This document shows, in pieces, positions 34,435 to 45,473 of a stretch of DNA of 64,000 nt. Under the pieces are notes generated by a model. The model was not told where the DNA came from. It saw only the letters and a list, made by a program, of their open reading frames with translations, and ran no database searches. The stretch is from Elmis aenea (lineage: Eukaryota > Arthropoda > Insecta > Coleoptera > Elmidae). The stretch's first letter is position 1, and each line of letters opens with the position of its first letter. The stretch is from contig OX393576.1 of the NCBI GenBank assembly GCA_947652605.1, positions 11,930,575-11,994,574 on the forward strand. The letters are read 5' to 3'. The position numbers were made by a program, and so were the translations under genes.

Positions 34435-35756
34435 GGTTTTTTTAGAAAAATTACAACCCTTAAACGACTGTATTTTTGATATTTAACTTTAATATTTTAA
34501 TATTTATTTTTAGTCCTTGTAACAATATTCGCTTTTGCTTATTGGAAATGACTTTTTTACTTACACAATCACCAGAAATGCAAAAGCACACGCTGTGTGT
34601 TTCCTGAAAGCCCGACCGTCAATTGTTATTCATTCCATATTTTATCATAATCCATTTGGTTTGGTAGAGGTTCTGCATCATTTATTCATAAACCAATTTT
34701 ACGTTTCTTATTTTTCAGTCGCATCAAATTTTTTATCCCGACAAGTTACTTACTGTTTTTTGGAGACAAGTAAATAAAATTAGCACAAGTCTGCTTAGTC
34801 GCCGACATTTCTAACTGCATTTAAAATGTTAATTTAAATTCAAGAAAACTCTAATGGAATACTAAGAAGCTTCTTTCAATTTTTAATGCTGAGTAAAAAA
34901 TTTGCATTCTACATTTTCTCGTCTGTTCGAAAAGAATACATTCAATTATTGTTCCAAAATATTGGATTTGCAAACAATCCAGTCTGCATTAATCATAAAA
35001 AAGAAATTTTATACAGATTTAGATTGCGTGATTAGGATTGTAATTTTTATTTGCAGTCTCAATATGGTCTAGTCCTGCTTAAAGTTCTATAATTTACTAC
35101 ATCAAACGCAATACATACGTCTCTTTGTTTTTTACGTTGTTATTGTATATTGTTTTATACACATATTTTTTAAATTTTATTCAGTTACCATCATTTTAAA
35201 GTGTTTAAAACCTATTAGACATTACATGAAAGTGCTGTATTTTGTGTTAGAATCTTGGGTTAGTTTCATGGTAATTATTCCTCAAGTTGAACCTCATAAC
35301 GTTAAGACCTTGAAACTTTGGATAAGGTTACCCACTAATGAGCCAAGGGTGTGTACGATTTTATCGACACATTTGTTCATCTCATGGGGTTAATGTATAT
35401 AAATTGTCTTCTTGTATCCGGTGTGTTGTCGTTATTGTACCGTACTTAAAGTTTGACGTCATAAAGATTTTATTTTGCCACGAGAATCTTTTTAATGCTT
35501 GGTCAATTGCTTTGTCGTTACGCTGGTCTGCTTTATGTAGTTTTTATTTTCTCAATTTGTAGTGTTAAACCACGATTAAAAATCACTCAAAATGTTTAGA
35601 ACACAAACAATAAATTCTTATATGAGGACCACTTGAAAACTCTCAGAAAAGTTGACACAAATATAATTGAGGCAAAATATATTATGGCAATATTGATATT
35701 GAAAAATCAAACAATACTTACTTACTTAATCCATGGCTTATCTACCCTCACGGGTG
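34435..35756. other. Intergenic, nothing recognised
   Basis: Short frames at 34535-34777 and 35338-35562 show no domains. No repeat pair recognised. Confidence 0.4.
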
Positions 35757-35759
35757 TAA

Positions 35760-36470
35760 AGTCTGTTTTATACTACACTATTTTTTCGTTTAAGAAAATC
35801 GTATACGATTTTTAAAACAAAAATTTCGTTCAAGAATTTAGCATGGAAAATATAACCATTTACATTGTACTATTTTTTCGTACGAAAACTCCAATATATT
35901 TTGGTTACTTTTTAGTACCTTTTATCATTTTGTTGGCACCTTGAGTAACGATGTCAAATGTTCAATTTGATCACAGAACAAAAAGCGAATCATTTTCAAA
36001 TTTAACATATATTTAACGCTTGTTCCATTCTAATTCTACATATTTATTCCTACAAAATAAATTGTGAGGGATTAACGGTAATAAGTAGTATTTAACATCG
36101 TTTGATTGTTTCAGTTAACCTAACCCACAAATGACATGCGGTCAGATACAGTTACAGTAGAATACGCATGCGTCCATGCTAAAATTGGGCGCTTTTAGGG
36201 CAGGTAGTAATTTCGTACGAATTTTTCGTTCAAGATTTTTAATTTCTGACTGACACTGTACTATAAAATCGTATACGATTTTCTTAAACGAAAAAATAGT
36301 ATGGGTCAATCTAAACAGATGAATCTTCCTTAGGTGTAACAAATTTTACTTTGGTTACCTTTGTTAATAACAATCATAATCTCAATAGCAACAATGGTAA
36401 CCACAGCAAAATGTGCTTACACCTAAGGAAGATTCATCTGTTTAGATTGACCCATAGTATAGAACAGACT
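35760..36470. mobile_element. PIF/Harbinger-like MITE, copy 2, with nested MITE
   Basis: Same family as 11796-12336 in opposite orientation, with ends AGTCTG and TAA at both flanks (35757-35759 and 36471-36473). The last 160 bp are interrupted by another MITE. Without that insert, length matches copy 1. Confidence 0.88.
36302..36454. mobile_element. 153-bp MITE nested in the Harbinger-like MITE
   Basis: Inverted ends TGGGTCAATCTAAACAGATG and AATCTTCCTTAGGTGTAA, perfect over 38 bp. The host sequence at the insertion is AATAGTATAG, so a TA duplication cannot be separated from the local TA repeats. Confidence 0.85.
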
Positions 36471-36479
36471 TAATGCATT

Positions 36480-37116
36480 GGGGGAGTTGAGATTTCATTT
36501 TCATTTGTTGAAGTTTTCCATATCTTCCTCCATTCTCTCCTGTTTTGACTCTTATTCCCTACGTCCTCCCACTTTATTCCTCTAGTGTCCAGTGCTTGTT
36601 TTACTCCTTCCTGCCACCTTTACCTTGGTGTGCCTCTCGTTTTCTTTTTGTTCTTTCTCGCTTCTAACATTTTCCTTGTTATCCTTATCTTGTCCATTCG
36701 TTTTACTTGTCCGAACCATCGTAACATTCCTTCTTCTATTTTATTTCTTATTGGTTTCACATTTAAATTCTCTGTGTGTTGTATTTCCAATTTTGTCCAA
36801 TTTGGTTTTATTTTCTATTTTTCTCAGGAATCGCATCTCGGTTGCTTCCTCCTTTTATTCTTCTTTCTCTGACTTCTTAATCGATTTTGCCGTCTTCTGT
36901 CATCGATCCTAAATGTTTAAATTTTTGTGCTTGTTTTAGATTTTCTCCATTCAGCTCCATATTGTGTTGTGTATTTTTTCCTATAATTATTGTTTCCGTC
37001 TTCTTTTGGTTTATTTTCATTCCTAATTTTTCAAGTGTTGTTCCGAATATAACCAGATTTTCTTTTAGTGATTTTCCATCCTTCGCAAATATTACCATGG
37101 TCATCTGCATAGCACA
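36480..37116 (-). pseudogene. Non-LTR retrotransposon, 3' part after the Jockey insertion
   Basis: Minus strand resumes CYADD (RT catalytic box), then with one extra base MVIFAKDGKSLKENLVIFG and LEKLGMKINQKKTETIIIGK, followed by LGSMTEDGKID. Later pieces give LDTRGIKWEDVGNKSQNR near 36500-36600, the usual end of this LINE type. The upstream half is at 38747-38964. Confidence 0.8.
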
Positions 37117-37124
37117 CTTCCAAT

Positions 37125-38738
37125 TTTTTATTTTTTTTTATTAACCCTTGTAGAGTTTATGACTTGCAATCTGGTCTTTTGAGACCAATAAGCAGTTTAA
37201 TTCTAGCCTAAATTAATAAATTTCAAACTTAGTCTAAGGTTTACCCAATAGTAGTCCTTAGTTTGCTAATATATAAGTACACTAATTATTAACGTGCACA
37301 CTACCGCACAGTCTCTGCTTTTAAACTTTTACTTAAACTAACTCAAAAACTTTAACCCTTTTAAGTCTTCTTAGTAACCCTGTAGTGTCCAGGAGCTGGA
37401 TCGCTTCGACGTTTACATGGTGATGGAGCCTTTCTTCGTGGCCCTTGGCAAACTTCTTAATTGTGTCGGTAACAGTGTCCATGTTGAGGTCCCGATGTAT
37501 GTCACTGTTTCTGCAGTACCAGGGTGCATCAGCGATGTTCCTTAATGCTTTGTTCTGTAATCTCTGGATGATCTAAGTATTGCCCTGTTTAGTGCATCCC
37601 CATAGCTGTATCCCATATGTCCATACAGGTTTTAAAATTTGCTTGTATAGCAAAAGTTTATTATGTACGGACAGAGGAATTCCTCCCGATTAGCCAGTAA
37701 TTTTTTTTATATTTGATGCCTATTTCTTCCCTTTCTTTCTTGACATTAGCCTTCCAGCGTAGCTTAGCGTCCAATGAAATACCTAAGTATTTTGCTGTGT
37801 TGGAGTATGGTATTTGCTTACTGTTTAAGTTGATTGGTTCATGTTCAATTCTCTTGTTGGTGAAATTGACATGTACTGATTTTATTTCGTTTAACTTTAT
37901 ACGCCATGTTTTTGTGCAGTTGTTGATCTGATTGGCAGCTGCTTGTAATTTCTCTGATGATTATGTATTGTTTCTTCCTACTGCTAAAATAGCCGTGTCG
38001 TCGGCAAAGGTCGCTATAGTACTGTTTTCTAGCTTTGGAATATCACAAGTATACAATAGGTATAGGACCGGACCTAGTACGCTTCCTTGTGGAACTCCTG
38101 CTTTAATTTCTTTAAGTTCTGAATAAGATTCTTCTTGCTTTATCCTAAAGTGTCTCTCAGTGATGTACGACTGAAGAATTTGGGAGTATTGTTTTGGGAG
38201 AAGCGATCTTAGTTTATAATTTAAACCATCATGCCACACTTTGTCGAAAGCCTGCGCTACGTCTAGAAAGATGGTAGAACAAACTTTTTTTTCTTCTAGG
38301 GCTTTTTCTATGACATTCGTAATTCTGTGTACCTGGTCAATAGTTGAATGTTTATTTCTAAATCCAAATTGATGGGAAGGAATTACTTCTTTTTCTTCTA
38401 TTATTGGCTTCATTTGAGCAACAGCTTTTCAAACAGTTTCGATATAACAGGCAATAATGAGATTGGCCTGTAAGAAAAAACTTCATGAGGAGGTTTCCCT
38501 GATTTAGGGATCATAATCACCTCTGCAACTTTCCATAGCGTAGGTACATACTTGAGCCTAAAGACAGCATTTATTAGGGTGGTTAGTTTTAATATGGCTT
38601 TCCTTGGGGGATGTCTAAGCACTTCACCAGTAATTAAATCAAACCCAGGGGCTTTTTTCTGGTTAATATTTTCTTTAATTTCAATAATTACTTCATTAGG
38701 AGTTGTAGCTCTGATTTCATTGTTTTCTTGTAGGATTT
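37125..38738 (-). mobile_element. Jockey-clade LINE, 5'-truncated
   Basis: Inserted in the RT of another LINE. Minus-strand reading: NQKKAPGFDLITGEVLRHPP, MIPKSGKPPHEVFSYRPISL, a frameshift at about 38410, SHQFGFRNKHSTIDQVHRIT, FLDVAQAFDKVWHDGL, AGVPQGSVLGPVLYLLYTCD, FADDTAI, then AKYLGISLDAKLRW and HRDLNMDTVTDTIKKFAKGH. An A-rich tail lies at 37125-37143. The endonuclease is absent (5' truncation inside the RT-proximal linker). Confidence 0.92.
37961..38413 (-). pseudogene. Jockey RT core frame
   Basis: A 150-codon open stretch with the RT blocks SHQFGFRNKHST, FLDVAQAFDKVWHDG, AGVPQGSVLGP and FADD. It ends at an in-frame stop after AVGRNNT and joins the next upstream block only through a frameshift, so it is inactive. 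Confidence 0.85.
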
Positions 38739-38746
38739 CTTCCAAT

Positions 38747-38964
38747 ACAGTTATATTTTCCATGTTCCAATATCCCACTTCGTACATTTTGACTTTTTTT
38801 TTCGCTTCTTTTATGGCTTCATCTAGGTCTAGTGAAAATAGTAGAGAGCTTAAAATGCAGCCTTGTCTCACTCCTCTTATAGTTTCAAATGTTTCTGATT
38901 CTTCATGCCTCGTTCTTACATAGTTTATTGTTTTTTTGTATAAGCTCTTCATTCCTTTGATCAC
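38747..38964 (-). pseudogene. Non-LTR retrotransposon, 5' piece before the Jockey insertion
   Basis: Reads MKSLYKKTINYVRTRHEESE, RGVRQGCILSSLLFSLDLDE and AIKEAKKKVKMYEVGYWNME. This is the RT segment (RQGC.LSPLLF..YLDEAI) that precedes the YADD box found beyond the Jockey insert. It is truncated upstream at about 38965. Confidence 0.8.
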
Positions 38965-40468
38965 ACAATAAGGTTTTTAAATTTAAAAATCTTTGGGAAT
39001 GTGTTACTCGAAATGAAAAATCAAACTATTAAAATAAATCGAATTTTGCAATGCATAAACGATCGGGAAAATAAATATCTAAAAATAGGAAGACGAAGAC
39101 TTGGAATTTCTCAAGAAAAGCTACTTTAAAATTGCCCAACAATTTTGAAATTCCATGCAATGACTTTATGAACAAAATATTTATGGCGACTGCATTAAGA
39201 AAGTATTAAATATTAAATAAATATGAACCTGTCTTTGTTAACGTGATTAATAGCCAACGTTTAATTAAGTGACTCCAAATAAATAATTTCCTAGAAGTCT
39301 CATGTTATTCAGTAACTTTCCGAAATCTCTAATTAGAATGTAGCCTTAATATAACTTTTGTTACATCATATTCAGGGCGTGATTTATGAATGGAAAATGT
39401 CTGAGTTTTGTCTTCCTTCTCCAAGTTAAGTGGACCATTTTCGCAGTGTAAGCAATATTGATTAAGTGTATCTGAATTCTAGGCTAAGTGTATTAATGCT
39501 ATTATTGCAATAACTAGGGCTCCTTCATAAATTGGGTTTTCCATCTGACATCAAGTCTACCATCGTTCACTCTAAATTGATTTTAGCTGAGGAAAATTTA
39601 ATTTTTGTTTACGCGAAATATGAAAAAATACAAGAGTGGAAAATCTACCTATTAATAATATTTGTTTTTTCCAAGTTCACCTTTGAAATGTTTTTCATCG
39701 CTTTTAGATAAGTAGAATAATAATGTTATATCAAATAAAGGAATAACAATGGCCTCGAACCATTTATCTTTCAGAGAAACAAATATTTTTCTCTGCGATT
39801 ATGTACATCCACTAAAAGCAGTATCCTTAATAGAAATTTCTTTCGAGGTTGACTTTTCATTCCTCGATTTATTTGTTCAAAGCAGTCCGTGGGGAAATTC
39901 CGCGGTATTTTTCTCTACGCTCGACTGTAATAATAATTACAACACTGAGTGAACGCAAACAATTACACGACGCTTCAGCACGAGCAATATTTTCTCCGAG
40001 CTCATGAAGGATATACTCTTAAAAGCTTATTAATCTTCATCATGGCGTTCCGATGACACGCTTTCAATTCAATTTTATGGGCACTGCTGATCAAAGTAGA
40101 TTTTATAGAAAACACTCAATCAATTCCAATCGCCGTATTGAACCTATCATGGACGCATCCATCTAGAAGCCAGTGGTCTGGAACTCTTTCACGACTCTTC
40201 CTATTTGGAAAGTGTGAAGTGAAATGCGTAATTTACACGCGAATGAATTTTGTGTCATCCCGCAGGTCGCAGCTGGTAGCTGATCGTTACGATACATGTA
40301 CACAGTACGCTGCCGGGAGAAGATAACTGCCGCTCGATACTGCTCTTTAACACACAAATACAAGGGCCAATTATTAAGTATCTTGCCTACCAGTGAGAAA
40401 CAAAAGTTAATAAGAAGCTTTACAACAAATTCGTCTGTATTCAAATGCAGAGTTTAAATTTTTAAATG
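38965..40468. other. Intergenic, nothing recognised
   Basis: No conserved coding frame. CAGTGGTCTGGAACTCTTTC at about 40171 resembles a hAT end, without a partner. Confidence 0.4.
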
Positions 40469-40556
40469 TACCTTGGCCTCACAGTGTAAAAAATATTTAG
40501 TGCGAAAATTGTTGATTCCACCAATACATTTTTTTGGGGATTGTATTTGACACATA

Positions 40557-41482
40557 CCGTAATCGGGGGCTACTTGGACACCTTTTTATCACCTTTTTAA
40601 AGGTTATTCTGAAACTAATCTATATTTTGATTTCAAAAAAATTTGATTTTACCGACAATAGCAATATACAACACCTCAATTATCCAGAGGCTCTAATTTG
40701 AATACAGTTTTTGAAAAAAATAAATAAAAATGTGGTGACCAAGTAGCCCCGGGGTTGGGGCTACATGGTCACACTCGAAAAATTTAATAAAACCAACAAT
40801 ATAAATGCATTTTGTGATCATGTTACCCCAAATTCAATTGTAACAAGTAAAAAAGTCTTTATATACATATTTTTTTGTATGATTATCAGTCATTTTATCG
40901 AACTTTGTTGATAATAACGAGAACACAAATTTAGAACAATCATTTTTATTGCAGGTTGTTTCTTTGGATAAACGAATTAAGGAAATCCTCTCCAGGGATG
41001 TTGTCTTTGAAAATACTAACTGTTTTTTAAGATATTTTGAAATAATAGTCCTTACATCCAGCCTAATTATGGGGAAACCCCTATTGGCGACAACGCCAAG
41101 TATCTCCGTTATGGTGGCCTCCTCTTCGCTCGAAAAAACTCTTGGATGACCAACTGACCCCAAATTTTTTCCAAGAACCTTCCTAGCTAATGTTAACCGA
41201 GGCACTTTATAGGTTTTTGCTGCCATTTTTTTTGACATTCCAGCTTGAACGGCTTGTATGGCATTTTCTAGATCCTCGACTCTAAAATTACGATAAGGTT
41301 TGAAACCGGGAGTTCTTTCGTAATTGCGCATCATTTTTATTGAAAAGTTACCTGTCACAAACGATAAGAACATATCAAAACCGAAAAGAAAAAACAAAGT
41401 AAAATGTAAACAAGTAAAATAATAAACAATAAGTTAGGTGACCAAGTTACCCTGGGGTGTTCAAGTAGCCCCGGTTTACCGG
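40557..41482. mobile_element. Pogo/Tigger-like transposon, deletion derivative
   Basis: 926 bp. Inverted ends CCGTAATCGGGGGCTACTTG and, read inward, CCGGTAAACCGGGGCTACTT, each followed by GACACC/AACACC. TA at 40555-40556 and 41483-41484. It sits inside hAT-type repeat A. It encodes only the N-terminal DNA-binding part of a transposase. Confidence 0.88.
40834..41331 (-). pseudogene. Pogo-like transposase N-terminal region
   Basis: From MRNYERTPGFKPYRNF the frame gives a psq/CENP-B-type helix-turn-helix: LENAIQAVQAGMSKKMAAKT, YKVPRLTLARKVLGKNLG, then VFSSEEEATITEILGVVANR. A +1 shift after YLKKQLV restores the second DNA-binding domain (IPGEDFLNSFIQRNNLQ). The DDE domain is absent. An upstream ATG at 41397 adds 22 hydrophobic residues and is less likely to be the start. 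Confidence 0.8.
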
Positions 41483-41561
41483 TACCCCGTGTAGAAGCTT
41501 TACGTCCTCCTTGGGGGTCCATGGACCCCTGGTATAGAACACCTGTCTTAAGGTATTCATG

Positions 41562-41753
41562 TTATCATCCATATATGCGGTATAAACCCAAAAGAGGTAC
41601 CGACGCTTAGGCGTCTTTTGCTAAAATTGACAAAAACGGCTTTGACTATGTTAGCTAAACATGCCCAGGTAATTTTAGAACCATGACATTAATAATTTTC
41701 TAGTTATTTTATCTTATACGGGGTGTTGTCTTACGGTTTTAATTTTATCATCC
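41562..41753 (+). repeat. Tandem repeat B, unit 1
   Basis: About 190 bp from ATATATGCGGTATA to TTTTATCATCCAT, with GGTACCGACGCTTAGGCGTC and TTAGAACCATG. The sequence immediately upstream also ends TATCATCCAT, so this is one unit of a tandem array. Unit 2 lies across the inserted LINE at 46672. Confidence 0.75.
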
Positions 41754-41841
41754 ATATTATTATTATTTCCGCGGAGGTGGTCCCCTTTCGGGTTCCTGTA
41801 CTGCGACCTGTTGGTCTATTGTACCCTCTGGTGATAGCCAC

Positions 41842-42995
41842 TTAAAGAAGTCCTGTGTTTTTGAAAAACTCCAGGATTTTCTTTAAGGGTGTTTTTCTTA
41901 GCTCTTCTTGGTTGGCTTTTTCCATCCCTAGAAGTCTGCGCCGATAGGGTGTGAATCCTTCACACTGGCATATTACGTGAAGAGGAGTTTCTTCTTCTTC
42001 ACCACATCCTCTACATATATCGGTCTCAGAGAGCCCTATTATGTAGAAGTGTTTGTTTAACCCACAGTGCCCTGTGACAAGCCCTGTGGCTGCTCTGATG
42101 TCTGCTCTGCTCATCCTGAGCATTTCTTCTGTCTTCTCTTTGGAGACCATTGACAGGAAAGCCTTGGAATGGGCTTGTCCTGCAATTTTTTTCCAATGAG
42201 CATTGTGCTCTTGTGTTAGTATGTCATTAAGACACCGCTTGGCTGTTCCATAGGATGTACCAACTGCGGGTTCTGGTCCGAAGAAAGGTGTCTCGCTGCC
42301 AATTTTGGCTAGGCGATCCGCCTTCTCGTTCCCTGGTATATTAGTGTGCCCTGGGCACCATACCAGTTTAACATTATTCCTGCTTCCTAGCATGTTGAGT
42401 GCTTGTATGCAGTTCAGAACAAGTCCTGAGTACTTCTGACGAACCAAGAGCTTTTAACGCTGCTTGGCTGTCGGACATTATGAAGATTCTTTTGTTATCA
42501 AAATCTCTTTCTAATAATGTTTCTGCACATAAGTGCTTAGCATACACCTCAGCTTGAAATATGGTTGCACACTGTCCAAGGCTTACAGATTTGCCTTGTC
42601 TCAGTTGTGCTGCTCCCCATATTCCGCAGCCTGTTCCATTTTGCGTTTTTGACCCGTCCGTATACCAGACCAGGCCATTAAGCTCTATTTCATGGCGCTC
42701 CCATTGGTCCCGTGTTGGAATTGTGATTCCAAAGGTTTTCTCAATGGCTAGCGTCCTGTTTATTCTATCCGAGATCATATTTAATGTCGGATGCGTGTCG
42801 ATCTCGTTGAGAATAGCTAAGTGCCCTTCTCTACGTCTCCCCTCTTTGGAGGTGATTTTTAGTCGGTACCCCCCTCTTAGTGCTTGTGATTTGACCACAA
42901 GGTAAAGAGGAGGTAAGTTCAGCAACACTTCCATTGCCGCCGTAGGCGTTGTTGTCATCGCCCCGGTAATACTTAGGCAAGCCAGTCGCTGTAGC
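41842..42995 (-). pseudogene. LINE ORF2: RNase H and C-terminal zinc knuckle, frameshifted
   Basis: Two overlapping frames: 42374-42958 has VWYTDGSKTQNGTGCGIWG (first Asp), CATIFQAEVYAKHLCAE (Glu) and FIMSDSQAALKAL (second Asp). After a frameshift near 42445, 41842-42447 has LVWCPGHTNIPGNEKADRLA (His and last Asp). All four RNase H catalytic residues are visible. A C-x2-C-x7-H-x4-C type finger (CRGCGEEEETPLHVICQC) precedes the C-terminus. Confidence 0.9.
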
Positions 42996-44633
42996 TTGTC
43001 TAATTAATTTATTTCTGCAGTCTTTTATCTGTGTTCTAGTCCACCAGATCAGACTTGCATAAGTTACGATGGGTATGACCATCTTGGTGTATATCCAATA
43101 TATCATCCTAGGTGTTAAACCCCAGTTTTTCCCAAGCATCCTTCTGCAGGTCCATAGAGCTACAGTGGCTTTTTTGGTAGTTTTTTCTACGTGTAGTTTG
43201 AAGTTAAGTTTGCTATCTAGAATCACTCCTAAATATTTAACCTCTCCTACTGTTTCCAGTGGTTCTTCAAACAGGTATACTGTTTTAGTCCCACACGGTT
43301 TTGTTTTCCTAGTAAAGTGTACTAGTGAGGTTTTAGACGGATTTACCGTTAGACCCTCACCTGTGCACCACCTTTCGACAATTCGTAAGGCGCCTTGCAT
43401 CATGTCTGATACTACGCCTCCGAACTTGCCTGTTGTTAGTATGGCTATGTCATCGGCATAGCCAACTGCAAAGTGCCCTGCTTTTTCCAGTCTCCACAGG
43501 AGCTCGTCTGCCACTAAGCACCACAAAAGGGGAGATAGAACCCCCCCCTGTGGGCACCCTCGGACAGCCCTAACTCCTGCAGTCTGTCCAAATGCAGAGG
43601 CATAAATATTTCTGTGTTTAAGCATTTCGGAAATCCATTTACAAATTGTAGAATGTATTCCTCTGCTTTCCACTGCATTTCGTATTGATCTCGGGGAGGC
43701 ATTATCAAACGCCCCCTCGATATCTAGAAAAACTCCAAGTGTGATCTCTCTGTTCTTTAGACCACTCTCGATCTTGCTAGCTATTTCATGTATGGCCAGC
43801 TCGCAAGATTTTCCTGACTGATAGGCATATTGGTGTCGATTAAGGGGTGAACCCCCAAGAACCTCGTCCCTTATGTGCCTTTCTATAAGTCTCTCCAATA
43901 GTTTTAGGAGGAAGGATGTCAGACTTATTGGTCTGAAAGCTTTGGGCTGGGCGTATGACTCTCGTCCCTGCTTTGGAATGAAAACCACCTTTACGTCTCT
44001 CCAAGCTCTAGGTACATATGCGAGGGCTAAGCTAGCCCTAAGCATTCTACAAAGGTTGGAGGCCAGCAAGTCTAGCCCTTGCTGTAATAACACAGGTATA
44101 ATTCCATCTTTCCCTGGTGATTTGAATGGGAGAAATTTATTGACTGCCCATCTTACTTTTGTTTGATTTATTACCTTTTTGGCTATTTGCCAGCCCTCTC
44201 GGTTTGCCCTGTTGAGGTTGTGGCATATATTTTCGCCTCTTTCAGATCTTTCGTTCAGGGTGTAAGAACCTGGGAAGTGCGTATGGAGCAAAAGCTCCAA
44301 AGTCTCCTTCCCAGTTTCTGTATAGGCCCCGTCTGATTTTTTAAGCGAACCGATGTTTCCTTCGGTCCCTTTCATGAGGACTTTTTGGAGTCTAGCTGTT
44401 TCAGGTATCTGTTCGAGGCCCTGACAGTAGTCTCTCCATGAGTCCCTTTTTGCCTTTCTTATGGCCTTGTTGTATTCGGTTAGTGAGGTCCTATATGTCC
44501 TCCAGTCCCCTGTTCTTTTGGCTCTATTGAATAACTTCCTTGTGTTGTCCCTAAGGTGTCCAAGTCCCTCATGCCACCAGGGCACTTGTTTTGAGGTTCT
44601 TTTCTCCCTTTCGGGGCAACTGTATTCATAGGC
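42831..44633 (-). pseudogene. LINE ORF2: reverse transcriptase domain
   Basis: Continues in the endonuclease frame after a single TAA at 44634-44636. Blocks in order: PFKSPGKDGIIPVLLQQG, FIPKQGRESYAQPKAFRPIS, RHQYAYQSGKSCELAIHEIA, GVFLDIEGAFDNASPRSI (first Asp), AVRGCPQGGVLSPLLWCLVA, VGYADDIAIL (YADD) and EVKYLGVILDSKLNFKLHVE. A frameshift at about 43000 separates it from the RNase H frame. CPQGGVLSPLLW is typical of the LOA/I group. Confidence 0.92.
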
Positions 44634-45470
44634 TTATATGATAGCAGTTCTGAGACTGCTTTCCATAATCTCCAATTCGGCCGTGTTATTGGCCGACTGT
44701 GGACAGTTTTCAAGTTCCACTTGTAACTGTTCCCTATAAAGGTTCCAGTCCGTGGCCCTTGGATTTCGGTATACTTGTGTAGTATTTTCGTGCAATTTAA
44801 TGTTGAACCTTATATACCTATGATCAGAGAGCGATGGCTCGTCTGATACATGCCAGTTTTTTACTGTGTCACTCATATTTGTAGTACACATAGTTAAGTC
44901 AATGACCTCCCTTCTTTGTATGTTAACGAAGGTCGGTTCATTTCCTCTGTTTGCTATCTCTAGGTTGTTAGTAATTAAAAACTCTAGGAGAGACTCACCT
45001 CTTTTGTTGGTTCCTGTACTGCCCCATACAATGTGGTGCGCATTTGCGTCACAACCAATCAGTACTGGTTGGCCCCTACGAGTTTTTTCCTCCACCAATC
45101 TCCTGACTTCATTTGTTGGTGGGTCCCCATCCTGGTCGTATGGCAGATAGGCAGATACGAGAGTAATCTCCCTCCGCCTTTCCGCCTCCATCAGAATTAG
45201 GTTAATTGCCACTAGATCTCTGGAACAAAAGTTCCATAGTGGCATCGCTTGAACCTTGCGATTTCTTAGAACAATACATGTTCTTGGGTTTGCTGTTGTT
45301 AGTTCATAAATGACCTGAACTCCAGCTCCTCTGAGACCTCTGATAGCTCCTTTAACAGTCCAGGGTTCCTGGACCAGTGCAACATCGATCTCATTTTTTG
45401 CCATGTATGCACTGAGTGCGGCTGATGCCGCCCTACAGTGATGCAGGTTAATTTGCAATAAGCGAAGCAT
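44634..45470 (-). pseudogene. LINE ORF2: apurinic-type endonuclease domain
   Basis: Begins MLRLLQINLHHCRAAS six bases after the ORF1 stop. Endonuclease motifs: VALVQEPW (Glu), LVSAYLPYDQDGD, LIGCDANAHHIVWGS (Asp/Asn), and PSLSDHRYIRFNI (terminal SDH). All expected catalytic positions are present. The frame ends in a nonsense TAA at 44634; reading through it leads directly into the RT, so it is a point lesion rather than a domain boundary. Confidence 0.9.
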
Positions 45471-45473
45471 TGC

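Larger units (their letters stand above)
37117..38746. repeat. 8-bp target duplication of the Jockey LINE (ATTGGAAG on minus)
   Basis: CTTCCAAT (plus strand) occurs at 37117-37124 and at 38739-38746, exactly outside the inserted LINE. Removing the insert and one copy restores the host LINE frame ITVLEVCYADD. Confidence 0.9.
40469..41560. mobile_element. hAT-type repeat A, copy 1, split by a pogo element
   Basis: Outside the inserted pogo element (40557-41482), the flanks GTACCTTGGCC, AAATATTTAGTGCG, TTGTATTTGACAC and GGTCCATGGACCCCTG match 46850-47090 in the same order and orientation. The GGTCCATGGACCCC palindrome next to GTACC words is typical of a hAT-derived repeat type. Confidence 0.65.

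Noticed and set aside
43069..43461. Long plus-strand frames opposite the LINE (also 45634-46068, 51085-51585, 38552-38923)
   Set aside because: They are antisense shadows of the LINE coding strand and translate to no known domain.
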